A DNA stretch of 64,000 nt from Pseudisothecium myosuroides (lineage: Eukaryota; Streptophyta; Bryopsida; Hypnales; Lembophyllaceae), in NCBI GenBank assembly GCA_951799445.1, contig OX637296.1:26040001-26104000 (forward strand), in the 5' to 3' direction. Position numbers and translations under genes: made by a program. Numbering within the stretch: the first letter of the stretch is position 1; every line of letters starts with the position of its first letter. Below are positions 10,762-23,348 of this stretch, piece after piece. The notes beneath the pieces were generated by a model, which saw only the letters and a list, made by a program, of their open reading frames with translations, did not search any database and was not told the DNA's origin.

Positions 10762-13200
10762 CTACAAAAATGCGTCAGGGTTGACAAGCAAAAAACGTGT
10801 CCACATCAAAGAAAACAAGATCAAATTGTTGCTTGTTTTTTGGAAATATTTAATGGAACATAGCATTCCAAGCTAAAATTTTACTTCCCTGGGATTGCTA
10901 CATTGATGCCACGTCTGCAGTTTCAATAGAAATTTTTTCAATTTTTTCATTTTTTTTTTTCTGGCAATTTTTTTTTTCTGAACTGCCCCTTTTTTATGGC
11001 GAAGTGACGTGGCGGCGGCAAAGGCCGCTTGGCCACGCTTTTCAATTGCCAGGGAAGATGTTTTTTCACGTACTAACTTATTTATGAAAACATGTGCAAC
11101 GACGTAAGCTGAAAATATTTTTGTCACCGAATGACGCACGCTGTCTAGTCATTTTGTGTTTTATTGTTATTGTAACATCACAGCGTTTAATCAAACACTG
11201 CTGTGGACCTGTCATACGTTGAACATGTTTTGTGACGTAGTGTTCCCACACGTCCCGTGACGTCCGCAAGTGACACAATGCACAAGTTTCATGTGTTTTT
11301 CTTGTGCACTGCAATGTTGTGTCGAACATGCTGTGGAAGTGAATTATTATCACAGGTACCTAATGACCTCTACTTCAACATTGCATTGGAAATGGGAATG
11401 TCTGTGAATAATTTTGGCAAGCGTGTTCAAGACAAGCAAAAATCCACAAGAAGGATGCCATTTTGGGGGGTAATATGTGCACACAAAGAAACCGCTCAAT
11501 AATAGTGAATCCGTTTGCACAATTCATTTGGGATATAGCGTAGCCGGTTACATGAAGATTGTTACAGATGCTTATACATACTACAAAATCAGCACTGTGG
11601 AGATTCAGCCACAACGTCTGTAAATTCCTCATACATTACGTTCCAGCTACAGAATTCTTTTCGTGTCATAACGTCTAGGAGTCCCGTGCCTGCCTGCAAC
11701 GGTGACCTCTTCTTTGCAAAAAAACCTTCACTAGTGAAAATTCACTCTAGCTCAATTTCACTGACGGGAAATAATGCAATGCCTGATAAATGCTTGAAAT
11801 GTCACCTCAACCAATGTGCAATGGAGGCTCTTCAGGTAACTGATGATAACATTCAAGAGTGCGCAAACTTAGCCCGCTGTGACGATGATGGCACTTCCTA
11901 TATATTGAAGTCATGAAATGAAATTAGAAGTGGGTACGGAGTTTGACCGTTGTAAAAGCTATGTACCTCTTCCAAGAATTTGATCACTTGTAACTTTCAG
12001 ATAGTGAATGACAAGGCCTAGTTTCACACAAACCTCCAAAGACTCTACGGGAGGTTGGATGTAAAACTATGCGGACAAGTACCGGTGTCCTCGGCACAAT
12101 CCAAAGCAGTCAAAGAAAAACACTGATCCAAAAAGGGGCCACGTACCATAAGAAGCGCTGCACTTTGTGCATAGTTGAAGGGACGCATACTTTAAGTGCT
12201 GCAGACTTTCTGCGTGCCACTAGACAATAAAACCAGCAGTGCATCTTGCACTGGAGAAGCGTGTACTATTATTGGCAATGTATGTGCACATGTGCAATCC
12301 TTTCATTCACACGGCAGTATCATCGTATTGCGTGAGTTTGTATATTAAATTCTGTTGTTTTTATGACCCAGGCTGAAACTAACTTCACAAATGTCGAGCA
12401 TGTAGTCACGTACCTGAACTTGTGCATCTGCAATTGTCCACCACAATATTTGCAAAACGAGGCCTGCAAAATCTGGCTACCGCGACATGAGTAACGTAAA
12501 ACACAGCATGAATGGTAGGAGATGCGAACATAAGATTTTACCTGTACTGCACATACTCACATTTGCTAGATGTCATGGTAGAATGTCATTTCTGGTGCAT
12601 TGGACTAATCAATTCTGGAAAGCCTCTATTTATTGGCATGCACAGTAGAAATCTTTCCTCGTCACTTCCCAAAGCACGCTCAATATTTGCATCACGTGTT
12701 CATTATATCTTCTGATTTCTCTTGAACTTGACCAAATGAACGAGCAACATATCGTTCATGCAAACGTACAGCAGCCCCTGAACTTGACAAACAAAATCAA
12801 GAATCAAACATTCACTCCCACCGTTATAGCTCCGATTTTTGTTCTGCAAAATCAGATGTTCTTCAGAATATTAAATGCATAACAAACCCTTTGTCAATTA
12901 CGGTTCCAGTCATCTTACACTGCGACTGCATTGGAAAATGAAAGAGTAGTGACACTGACAGAGGATACAGCATCCTTGAAATGAACAATGTGCCATTCTC
13001 TGAGATAGTGCCCACGCTGTGCAGCAGCTGCTAACGACATCCCTCTTCACCAGTGCCTCGCTGTCGTAGTGCCGGTGTCAAGGCTCCATGAATGTGGAGC
13101 AAACTGATGAACAAGAACAATGTGCCTCTACAATATCTGTATATGAAAGTGAGAGGGCTCAGAGTGTAGGTGTACAGAAGCGTTTAAATTCACGTTAGCT
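10762..13200. other. Gene-debris region without a defined gene
   Basis: Base composition is closer to genic DNA than in the flanks. Frames such as 11686-11916 (Cys-containing, ending DDDGTSYILKS) and the stretch after a possible acceptor at 11996 (reading around LYGRLDVKLCGQVPVSSAQ with stops) look exon-like. I do not recognise them. The only identifiable piece is the RBX1-like scrap at 12430. Confidence 0.35.
12420..12455 (-). pseudogene. Scrap of RBX1-like exon 2
   Basis: On the minus strand, ATATTGTGGTGGACAATTGC (12430-12449) is identical over 20 bases to the start of exon 2 of the RBX1 pseudogene at 14922 and reads IVVDNC, the beginning of the RBX1 RING domain. The preceding intron-end bases (CGTTTTGCAA versus CGTTTTGGAG) also match. 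Downstream the similarity fades quickly. It is probably a second, older duplicate or a split piece of the same locus. Confidence 0.45.
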
Positions 13201-13276
13201 TTTTGTCATTCACATCTACATCATGCACCATACGTTACCTTCTTGTTTCCAATGATTTTCTTTTCCACAGTAAGCC

Positions 13277-13412
13277 TTCTGAAAGGATAGTTTCAGACTT
13301 GCTGCACGGCCCCTTCGTCGTTGAGGTCTTCCACGCCGTACGTGACTGCATGCGAAGGATCACTCCGGTGGAAAGCAAGAACACCTTACAAGTCGGTATC
13401 AAGGCTCCATGA
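13277..13412 (+). other. Exon-like frame of unknown function
   Basis: A good acceptor (CTTTTCCACAG, ending 13270) is followed by an open frame reading SKPSERIVSDLLHGPFVVEV and continuing to GIKAP and a stop at 13410. Codon use looks protein-coding and no intron follows before the stop, so it could be a terminal exon. I do not recognise the protein. The last bases (TCAAGGCTCCATGA) recur at about 13077, hinting at a local duplication. It may be another gene fragment in this debris zone. Confidence 0.3.
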
Positions 13413-14755
13413 CAATGTTTCTTTCCTTCTGAACGTACGTAATGAAGTGACAGTAACAGCTCCCGAAGGATGCATGTTGTTTTAACTTCATGAAGTGGTG
13501 GTCAAGTCTCAAGCTGCATGAACCCGAAAATAGCCATGTGAAATGCAAAAAAAATAAAAAATAACAGCCACTACTCACCACTACCAAGATCAGATCAATC
13601 CGACACCACATAATCTTAGCAAAGAGACATTTGAATTGAGATGTTTTGACTAAAATTTGATCTTAGCAAAGAGATGCAAAACAATTAGAGAGTTTTAGAA
13701 TGCAAACGTGTAAACTTGAAATCTTTGGGTAGCAAACAATGGTCCAATGGCATGGTATAAAACTCACCAAATCAGATACAGAACCACCTACCCTCTATAA
13801 CAATCCATAATTTTGTGAAGTGCAAGTACAACCCATAATACTCTGTAATATGGGGTGAATGGCATTGACATAGTATAGAAATTTCCTGAAAAATACAAAT
13901 GTGTGCTCCATTAATAACCCAAACTTAGTACCTTAGATCTAGTAAAGCAAACTCCATGAAGACTACATGACAATATCCATCGAAACAGCCCCAGGTTAGA
14001 CTAAAGTTCAAATCCGAAATTTAAAGGACAAAGCACCAACCTTCTGTATGTCTTCAACTTTGTCTTTGCTGGAAACAAAAGAAACTGCAGTTAAAAGAAA
14101 GAAGTACCTTATTGTGACATGGCTTTTGTTTTTATTTAATTCATTAATGTCAAAATCAATTTTTTATAAAAAGTTAAGAAACAAATAACAAAATTTGTAG
14201 AAAATAAGTAAAAGCTATATCGAAAACTTCACTAAAAAAGGGCCGGTGTTGGAAGGGTTTAGAATTGGTGGCCAACATGACTATGGTAGTATATAAAAGA
14301 GTGCAACCATTTCGCACTTGCTCACATTAGCAAAAGTTAGTGCAACACTTGAATCACACCATTTGGCATTCATATTCACAAATATCAAAATGCTACTGTC
14401 CATTTGCATTGCATATTCATTGTAAATTCATTACTTAAGCATCTTTTCAAATCTAGATTTAATGCTTTCTCTTCCTTACTAACTATCTCAAGCTTAGACC
14501 TCTCGATTCAAGAATGGGTTTGTTAGACTCACTAAAAGTTCAACATTGATGCATATCACCAATAAACAAAATTATGATAAATACATCGTTTTTGCTTTTA
14601 TGATTCTCAAATTTGAAAAGACCTGACATTTTGATTACAATGAAGAAATGAAGAACTATGAAAGAATTAAAAGACTACAAAACCAAAATCATCTTTCATT
14701 CATTTAATTCCTATAAATGTAAACAAACCACTTTTGGGTGAAAAAGTAATTTTTC
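13413..14755. other. AT-rich stretch, no gene seen
   Basis: No supported gene. Near 14038-14085, on the minus strand, a short segment is bounded by a pyrimidine-rich AG and a GT (reading KDKVEDIQK), but it is too short to assign. Confidence 0.5.
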
Positions 14756-14811
14756 GTGATTGCAAAGACAAAAGCCATGTCCCAGTACGGTAAACGATGG
14801 AAAACACATAC

Positions 14812-15156
14812 CCCAAGCTACTGTGCACTCCTAGATCGTTGCACTTGCTTGATTCGCCTGGCACTCAATATAGAAGTCCATGATATGATCCCATCAAATC
14901 ACGCAATTGTCCACCACAATATCTCCAAAACGCAAGGTCCAGGGTAAGACTCCAACTAATCATAGGATCACATGTAAAACCCTAGAAAACAAGCAATTGA
15001 GTGATGCCACAAAAATTGGATCACACCCCAAGCCCAGTGCGCCACAAAATTCCACTTCTTGATCTCAGAACACTCCGGACGCTTAGAGACGGCAGCACTT
15101 GGAGCTTGCATATGTCCTGGAACCTGAACCAGTTGACCCATCATCGCCATTTCCAT
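14812..15156 (-). pseudogene. RBX1 (RING-box protein 1) pseudogene, two exons with intron retained
   Basis: RBX1 is the RING subunit of cullin-RING ubiquitin ligases and recruits the E2 enzyme. Exon 1 (15156-15027) encodes 43 codons starting MEMAMMG and containing SEIKKWNFVAHWAW, matching the conserved EIKKWNAVALWAW of RBX1. The intron runs from GT at 15026 to AG at 14923, in phase 1, so that G+AT restores the Asp of DIVVDNC. Exon 2 (14922-14812) reads IVVDNCVI-stop-WDHIMDFYIECQANQ and on to ECTVAW, then a GTATGT donor. Two in-frame stops (TGA at the second zinc Cys, TAG before ECTVAW) and a Cys-to-Tyr change destroy the RING. The third exon (WGVCNHAFHFHC region) was not found. The kept intron shows duplication of genomic DNA, not retroposition. 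Confidence 0.9.
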
Positions 15157-15709
15157 ATCCGACCATGATGTTCTGTCTCTTACTCTTTCTCTTTTCCTGA
15201 AAAGCCCTCCCTTTCTCTCTCTAATAAGCGTTAAGAAACTAATTGGAAGCAAGAACGTCAGACTTTGCGTGGCTTGTTGCGTGAACTCAGTGGGTGAGCG
15301 TCAAACCCTAGAACTGCGGATCCCAGTGGACTTGTATGTGTATACATACCAAAAGAAAAGAGTGGATAATGAGTGATTTCTGGATTTGGAAAAAGGTTAC
15401 TTGTGTGAATTTCAATTTTTTTTGCCTTGCTTAAATGAAGGCTCCCACAACTTTTATCAATTCAATCTTTAGCATTGAAATAATGCAGGTGAAGGTTCTG
15501 TTCGATTAACTTAAATTTGTGGTTGTACTGATTGTAATTTTATAGTTTTATATGATGAAGGATTGAGTTCACATTGTACAAATTTTTATCAATTAAATTT
15601 AAGGAAAAAGTGTCCATCATTAGGTACAATCACATTTCAAATTAAATGGAAAACTAAAGCATAATCATTAGTGCATTCCGATGACTAATTTTAGAGATTA
15701 ATCCCTAAA

Positions 15710-16240
15710 GTTTTAAGACTATGTTTTCACCAAAAATGTTCCAAAATTGCCATTTCTAGTCCAAATACCATATTTTGGAAAAATAAACATTTTTGGATAC
15801 ATATAATTGTATGATCTTTAGTATGCTGGCTTGAGAACATTTAGAAAAAATTTAATAATTTTCCACGGTGTGGATTGCATAATATGAGCTTCTGAATTCA
15901 TAAAATCCTTTATTTGGTCTTGCAAAAAACAGGGCAGCTGCACTTCACAAGCTCACATTTGTAAAAAAAATGTCTAAAATGATGGTGATTCTTTGGATTC
16001 ATTCTTCAAGGCAAGTTTTATTGAATTTCAAAGTTTCAAATCATTTGGAGTTGTACTTCAAAGTTTATTTTAGAGTTGAGAATCCATAATTGCTCGCAAA
16101 CAAAATCTCCTCATAACTTTCATCTTGTTGATCGAAATGGAATGATTCAAACCTTTCCATGTTTATATAAATCTAGAAAATCAATTTCAAATTTTTATTT
16201 TTAAAAATCTGATTTTTTTGATCAACTAAAATTAACCATT
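15710..16240 (+). repeat. Dispersed repeat family A, copy 1
   Basis: Shares with 17790-18470 the blocks TTCCACGGTGTGGATTGCA, GGCAGCTGCACTTCACAAG, TTCTTCAAGGCAAG and CAAAATCTCCTCATAACTTTC. Reverse copies occur at about 47420-47770 and 52880-53335. It is unrelated to the LTR-type elements and encodes nothing visible. Confidence 0.7.
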
Positions 16241-16369
16241 TAAGAAATAGCCATAACTTTTGACTTGTATTTCCAAATGTCATGAAATTTAGTGCACACT
16301 AATGTGGCTTGTGCCATTGCCACACCCAAAATAAAAGTACAAACAATTTTCTAATTTTTTTATTCATTA

Positions 16370-17440
16370 AAACTTTGAAATTCAATAACTTACATACCAC
16401 CATAATGTGAGAAGTTGCATTCTTGGCACGAATTGAAAGACATATGCACAAAGGATTGCAAGGGCTTTGTTTTCTTGCGTTTCAACATGCAATGTGAAAG
16501 TTATAGTTTTCCAAAATAAGAGGTAATTTAATTCAATTTTTTAATTTAAAAAAAAATTATAACTTTCACACCATTGGTCTAAACGCCACAAAACTGGCAC
16601 AAATAGTTTTCTCTATGCACAAAGGAGTGCAAAGACTTTGTTTGTACATGCAATGTGAAAGTTAGTTTTATTTCAAAATGAAAGATAATTTTATTCAACT
16701 TTTTTATTTAAAAAAATCCACAACTTTTCACATTGTAGGTCCAAACGCTACAAAAATGGCACAAATAGAAAGTTCTATGCACGAAGTAGTGAAAGGGCTT
16801 TGTTTTGTGGTGTTTGGACATGCAATGTGAAGTTATGTTTTTTCCAATAATAACTAGTGTGCCTTATGCCGTTGCTATAGTCAAAATAAAACTAAAAGTA
16901 TTTTTTTAATTTTTTGATTCATAAAAACTTTGAAAATCTATAACTTTCACATCGCAAGTCCAAATGCCACAAAACAAAGCCCGTGCATCTCTTCTTATAA
17001 AGAACTTTCTAACAATACCAAAAAAATGACCAATTGACACACAGTTCAAAAAGTACATAATTTAGCATAATTTATAATTTCTAAGATCCAAAAATAATTC
17101 CAAAATCTTTAACTTTCACATTGTGGGTCCAAACGCCACGAAACATAGCCCGTGCACCCCTCCTTGCTAAGGACTTTCCGATGGTACCAAGCACGCCACC
17201 GGGGGACACATAGTCCAGGAAATCTCAACGTAACAAACAAACAAACAATCAAACAAACAACCAAACTTAAGGTATGGATAATAAAAGATAATTTAATTCA
17301 ATTCCCAAATTAAAAAAAAATTGAAATTCAATAACTTCTACCCGTATGTCCAAATACCTCAAAACAAAGTTTGTGCACCCCTCCTTGCCAAGAGTTTTTG
17401 AGCGGTACCAAGAACGCCTTCGGATGCCTTACAATTTCTT
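16370..17440 (+). repeat. Imperfect tandem array around the phrase CTTTCACATTGTGGGTCCAAA
   Basis: The core (aaCTTTCACATTG-GGTCCAAACGCCACAAAA) recurs at about 16385, 16560, 16720, 16945, 17110 and 17325 at spacings of about 160-230 bases. The last three copies are followed by GCCCGTGCACCCCTCCTTGC and a GGTACCAAG-type segment. Divergence between units indicates an old array. Confidence 0.7.
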
Positions 17441-17789
17441 AGATCTTAGCATATAAAAAAAAAAAAAAAAAAAACGAACTTCAGGTACAGATGAAAGATA
17501 TTCCTTGTCCAAACCTTCTAACAAAATTTTAGCCTAAAACATTCAGATCATAATTCACACCTTCCTACCCAAAATTGCTATATAGCCAAAACTGTAGTAT
17601 TGTCACCTTTAAGGGTTAAGTTAGAGCTATGAACAATAATCATTTAAAAATAAAATTGAACCTTCTTGTTGTTGCCAATTTTTGAGGAAGCAAAAAAGAA
17701 GAGCTTCTTAATTGAAAATATTATTTGTAGACCCATAGTTACTTCTAGAATATAAAATAAGTGAAATTATAAATTGAAAATGTACAAAT

Positions 17790-18470
17790 GTATTTGACTA
17801 TATTTTTATCAAAAACGCTCTAAAATTGTCATTTCTAGTAGAAGTACCAAATTTTAGAAAAAAAAACATTTTTGGACACATGTAACCATAGGATCTTGTA
17901 GTACTTTAGTTTGAAAAGATGTGGAAAAAAAATTCAAAAATTTCCACCGTGTGGATTGCAAGATATTAGCGTTTGAATTGACAAAAATACTTTTTTGGGC
18001 CTTGAGAAAAACCGAGTAGCTGCCCTTCACAAGGTCACATTTGTATGAAAAAATGTCCAAAATGGTGGTTACTCTTTGGATTAATTCTTCAAGGCAAGTT
18101 GTCTACATGCTTGAAAATTTTCAAATCATTTGGAATTGTACAACATATAGGAAAAAATTAGTAAGTAGAAAGAATTAGATAATGTTTTAAAATACTAAAT
18201 TGTCACAAATTTAGTTTTGGAATTGAAAAATGTCAATCTATATGGTTGCAGTGTTGTAATAAACAATCTAAATCCAATATTTTTATTTTTTTCAAAAATA
18301 TTGAAAATTGAATTAAATAAAGGACTTCAAAGTTTATTTTAGAGTAGAGATTTCATAACTACCCTCAAACTAAAACTCCTCATAACTTTCATCTCATTAA
18401 TCAAAATGGAATGATTCAAAGCTTTCCACGTATATATAAATCTATAAAACCATTTTCAAATTTTCATTTT
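17790..18470 (+). repeat. Dispersed repeat family A, copy 2
   Basis: Second direct copy of the repeat at 15710. It carries an extra segment at about 18140-18320 relative to copy 1 and runs directly into family B at 18480. Confidence 0.7.
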
Positions 18471-18479
18471 TTTAAAAGT

Positions 18480-19040
18480 GATTTTAATCTCTAAGTTCCC
18501 ATAGTCCCCTCGGGGGACAAAATGGATTTCAGGTAGGCTCGTACAATCTCAATTTGAGTAGTGATTTTTTGAAACTTTTTGTAAAGATAGGAAATCACGT
18601 TGGCTTTCCGGAAACATCATTTATATTTCAATCGGTGCCCGGATGCAAAAGTTATGCCACCCACAACCCTAAAGAGAGGTTGTCAAGTAGCCCAAAAAAT
18701 CACAAAAAGTCAAAATAAAAATTTGAATTTTTTTTCTCATAGATTGTATTTTTGTCTACATGGAAAGATTTGATTCATTCTATTTGGATTAGTAATGAGA
18801 AAGTTATGGACAATCTTGTTTTTTGGGCAATTTTAGCATTTTCCTGATAAAATAACTTGTAGAATTCATTTTTGAATGCAATTATTACAATTTTAAAAAA
18901 AAGTTGCACTAGGTTTAGTTAGCCTGCTAGAACAATCTCATCATTGGAATTAGTGATATCCAATTCCATCTTTGAGCTATTAATGGTTCAGTTTTTCATT
19001 CACTCTTGAACCTACTTCTACTTAATAATTTTTTTAAGGA
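18480..19040 (+). repeat. Dispersed repeat family B, copy 1
   Basis: Contains GTCCCCTCGGGGGACAAAATGG, GAAACTTTTTGTAAAGATA and TTTCAATCGGTGCCCGGA, and ends with a CTTGAACCTACTTCTACTTAA segment. A direct copy lies at about 50240-50760 and a reverse copy at about 34830-35430. Confidence 0.75.
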
Positions 19041-20920
19041 ATGAAAATTAAGAGTTTTTTAATTTTAATTTTTTTTCTAGACTTTCAACTCAATTCTTTA
19101 ACATTAGAAATTAGAAATTCAAAATTTGCAGTGCAAGAAGGTTATCTAAGAAGATTCAAAGCTTTGAAATCTATTCAAACAAGGTGCAAAAAATCCAGAT
19201 CTCTTCACTTCAAATGCAAATATCTTGCAATCCATCCGGTCAAAGTTTTTGAAATTTCTTCCACACATTTTTATACTAGTCTAGTGCAAGATCCTATAAT
19301 TAGATTTGCAAAACAAACAATTTCTAAGGTTTTGTGCACTTTGCAATACAAATGGTTTTCTTGAGTGGTTTTTGAAGAAAAAAATGCCTTGGGAGGTTAG
19401 AGGTTAAAAAATAAAATTGAGCTACACTGGCTGCCCACCGTCTAATGAAAATTACATATCATATAATAACTTTTTAACCATATAGTCAAAAGTTATGAAA
19501 AAATTTGGGCCTTAAAGCCACTCCTTGGGCACATGTTGTGTGAAAATTTCAAAGCAAAAAAATAAAAATTCCGTTTGTATTGAGTTGTCCAAAATCGCTA
19601 TAATGCCAAAAATTGGTGTTTGGGCATTTAGGAGTTCAGTGAAGATGATTGAAAGTCCGCTAAAAAATATACATAGAAATAGTAAAGTTAGGTTGCCACA
19701 ACATTTTGGTTTTGTTACTTCAAGAAAGTTCTTTTACAAGCCATCAAAGTAAACAAATATTTCTTGTACACATGCAGGTTCATTAGTCCCTATTACAACA
19801 ATACTTAATCCAAAAGTAGTGCATTCTTGTATAGAAACAATAAATATATTTATATACTTTAGTATGTCGAGAAATTAGTGAGGGGCAACCTAATTTGTTT
19901 AGTGAACAATAAGATCTTAGTCAGTTACAGGTTGAACTGTCATAAAAACAATTTCCGAAATGGAAATTGAAGCTGCAGAAGGATACGCTGGTTGTGGATG
20001 GAAAAAGGCTTTTGAGCAACAGCACTTCACCTGGTAATGCGCGAGGCATCAAAATCAGCTGTCGGTCAGTAGAAATTCCAGATTCATTGAAACCTTTTTC
20101 ATGAACCAATATGTAATATTCTCTATTTCGAGAAAAAAAACTTTATCGATTACAATGGTTGCATTCCAAATCCAATATTACGAAACAAGTTTTGGGTACT
20201 CATTTTAAAAAAATGTTCTGCAACACTGTCCATTGCAAAGCTTACTTCTCTACTGTTTTGTGATATTAAAAATAGGAAGTGCTCTACTTTTCACAGAGAA
20301 AGTGTTAGGTACAAATTAACTAATGGAAGTCATTGAAAAAGATTTTGAAAATCCATTTCCCTGATTAGCTTTCTGCATATTTGGCCTGATAAGCAAATAT
20401 TTTGTTGGTGATAAATTTTTTAGATATGACATGTGAAGAGAAGATTGAAAAACTTGGAATGAGCGGCACACCCTTAACAAGTTCATGATGATAAAGAAAA
20501 TCGATATTTTGATATGCCATGAACACATGTTTTTTTTTCCATGTGCTATGTAACATGTCTACATAATATAGTGAAATTATGGTGTCTTAACAATGAGGTG
20601 TACCTTACCCCAACAAAGTTTTTTACTAAGCCCTAAAACTCAGTCGACAAGTGAACTGATATTTCCATTAGTACGCATTGAGGTTAATGAGTTCCAATTA
20701 GAGGAAAAAGTAATTAAGAAGTGCTACATTCTTGTACAGAAACAATAAATATTTATGTACAATTGAATTCCATCTCCTAGAATGGGCGAAGCAAATTCCA
20801 GTATTTCATGTACTACGAAGTATATGCTAACAATTTTTAATGAAATCATAAAACTTATCCAAATTTATTGTAATAGAGTAATTTTCAACCAACAATAAGA
20901 ATTTTTGAGAAGGCCAAGGG

Positions 20921-21420
20921 CCTCTAAGGGTGCGGGGTGAATTGACCCCCTCGCTTAGCCCCTCTAAGTCATTCTAGGGGTACAAGTAAAAAACACACTA
21001 TTTTGTGCTTGATTTATTCACTTCGTACATTTCTCCTAAACTAAATAGTGAAATTAGGTTGCCCCACACTAATTTCTCAACATTCTACACTATATCAATA
21101 TGTACAGTTACTTTAGAAGGATGCAGTAAAGTCAGAACTATTTGTATGGCATGGGTTGGTACAATGGTTCATGACTCAAGATTAGAGATTGGCATGTGCC
21201 TCCATCTGGACAAACATTAATCATGAGGTAACTTCTATGGGGTAAAGCAACCTAATTGTTGAGGCAACCCAATTTTAGTATTTAGTGTAGCTAATGTGGG
21301 GCCTCTCATCGCAAATATGAATTCAAAATTTGCAAAAATTATCATGCGTGGACAATAAAAAAATCAGCGTTTTTCCGAGAGGCCAAGCGAGGGGGTCACT
21401 TCACCTCGGCCCTCTAACGC
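20921..21420. mobile_element. MITE-like element with imperfect inverted ends
   Basis: Left arm 20931-20963 (GTGAATTGACCCCCTCGCTT core) and right arm 21377-21415 (reverse complement GTGAAGTGACCCCCTCGCTT) form inverted repeats about 500 bases apart. The inside is AT-rich and non-coding. Target duplications were not defined, so the exact ends are uncertain. Confidence 0.5.
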
Positions 21421-22860
21421 TGCATGGCTTTTCCATATTCCAAAATTCAGTATTTAATAATTGCAGGGCTTCAGGTCCTTCGAAATTTTGAAAAAAAACT
21501 AGTAGGAACTTTACTAAAAAAATAAAAAAAAGTCCACTCTGAACGGCAACAACATTTTGCGGTATCTGCCTGTGAGCTCCCAATTTGTCACTTGGGACTC
21601 GTAGAATTATTTTTTTGAAAATTTGCAATTTAAAGTTGATAAAAGTATAGAAAAATCCATAAAAAGAGTGTAGAACCGAAATAGGGTTGTGTCATACCCA
21701 TTATAGTATTTGGTCTAGATTTGTGTTTTTTACTTAGAATCCCCCAAACCTTGCCTAAAAATAGTATAGAAATAACGGAAAGGTTAGATTTGGAGGATTC
21801 GAGTCACACAGCCCCAAAAGGGCTAAATCCCACCATGAATGTGGTGATTCATGGCTAGATCGGTCCGAGGGATCCACAGCGAGGCCACTAGGTCGGGTCC
21901 TAGAGTTAGATTTAGAATTTCCCATTAGATCGACAAATTCCCAAAATCCCGATTGTTAGCATGCAGGAGCCACTAATGCAAGACCGGGCCCGTGGAGGAA
22001 TCTACAGCCCGAGGATGGTGTTCTAGGATGAATCCCATGCCAGGAGTCCAACGGCGAAATCGGTTCGCCAAGATTCCTCCACCTGCAGAAGATTCTCGCA
22101 CCGTCGCTAATTCAAGGAGATGGCCAGTCTTGAATCTCCATTGACCAATCGTGCCAGGTACGGAAACGCACCCGCACGTCTTTCATGCGACTCCCTGAGA
22201 GGTCACGTGAAAAATCCCGGCATCTTCCGACTTACAGAAGAACCTTTTTTCGGGTGGTCAACCCTCCTAATCTCCAACAGGAATTTCATGGAAATTACCC
22301 AGGTTACAATAAAATCTCACTAAAAATTAGACTAGCTTGTTTTATGTTAATAATGCGCTCCGTGAAGTTTCACGACATTCCGATAGCGGCAAGTACCCGA
22401 ATCGGCGAGATTCCTCGGGAATTGACCACGTGGCGGGGTCCCCGCCACGTTGACCGGCATTCCGGGACCATACGATGGCAAAACGAAGTCAACCAAAAGT
22501 CCTTCCTGACTCTCTCACACCTACCGGAGACCCTAGGCTATTCACATTTCTCAAAATAGGAGACCTCTAAGATCTAGGATTTTACCACGATTTGGTTTTT
22601 AAACTAAATTAGCCTACGATGGGTTTTTGGCCTCGGCACGGGGGGCAAAGGGATCTAGGACTAAACACAGCGTTCCGAATCCAACGGCGCAATCCGTTTG
22701 GCGATTGAAGCTAATCTCCAAAAGTTAGGATGTTGGTTCAGCATAGATGGTAGAAGTAGAAATTTAGGATGTAGGATGAAAATCTTTGAGGATGAGGATG
22801 AAAATCCCCGTTGATAAGGTTACCTTAGAGCTCTAGAGGGAGGGGTGAGCCCTTGGAAAC

Positions 22861-22870
22861 CTATATAAGG
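22861..22870 (+). promoter_or_regulatory. TATA box of element 2
   Basis: CTATATAAGG is followed by GGCCCCATTTCTCTCTCTAG, a typical TATA-plus-pyrimidine initiator arrangement. It is identical in element 3 and present in altered form in element 1. Transcription would start near 22890. Confidence 0.7.
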
Positions 22871-23348
22871 GCCCCATTTCTCTCTCTAGAAGACCCCCAA
22901 TTCTTGTTTTGGGTCCGTGGGTCCAAGTTATTTTGGATATTTTGGCGTTTGAAGCCAAAAACCTCTACGGTGTTTTCGGAGCACTTTTGGCTCCATTGTT
23001 GCTTATTTTCAAGCTTTGAAAGTCCTTAGGGGTCCTTTTATCTTGCTTTGTGTACTCTTTTGTGAAGTTGTTGGCAGCTTGTTGTAAGTGGAGAGCCTCT
23101 CTTTCCCTCTTGTACGTGTTGCGGTCTAACTTGTGAAGTTTGAGTTTCTTTTTTTTTGTATCTTGTACTAATCCTAAAGTTACCCCCCACCGTACCTTGG
23201 CGATGCCGCTTTGCGATGCCGCTTTGGGGGGCCTTTAGCGTGTGAGCTTTGTGTTGCCACGTGGTCTAACTTGTGTGTTTTTTTCCTTTGTGTTTTTTTC
23301 TTACACCCTCTTCTAACCTTCTCCTTGTTGAGTGGACCCCCCTCCGGG

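Larger units (their letters stand above)
15260..21560. other. AT-rich region of dispersed and tandem repeats
   Basis: No supported gene. Open frames at 19041 and 19525 lie inside or beside repeats found elsewhere in the window in both orientations. A poly-A tract lies at about 17455-17474. The repeat families are listed separately. Confidence 0.6.

Noticed and set aside
14755..14767. CTTTGCAATCACG as exon 3 of the RBX1 pseudogene (reading CNH)
   Set aside because: It would leave an intron of only about 45 bases, no AG acceptor precedes it and the following bases do not continue the RING sequence.
19041..19364. 107-residue plus-strand frame as a small gene
   Set aside because: It begins at the end of dispersed family B and has biased Lys/Phe/Leu-rich composition typical of AT-rich non-coding DNA.
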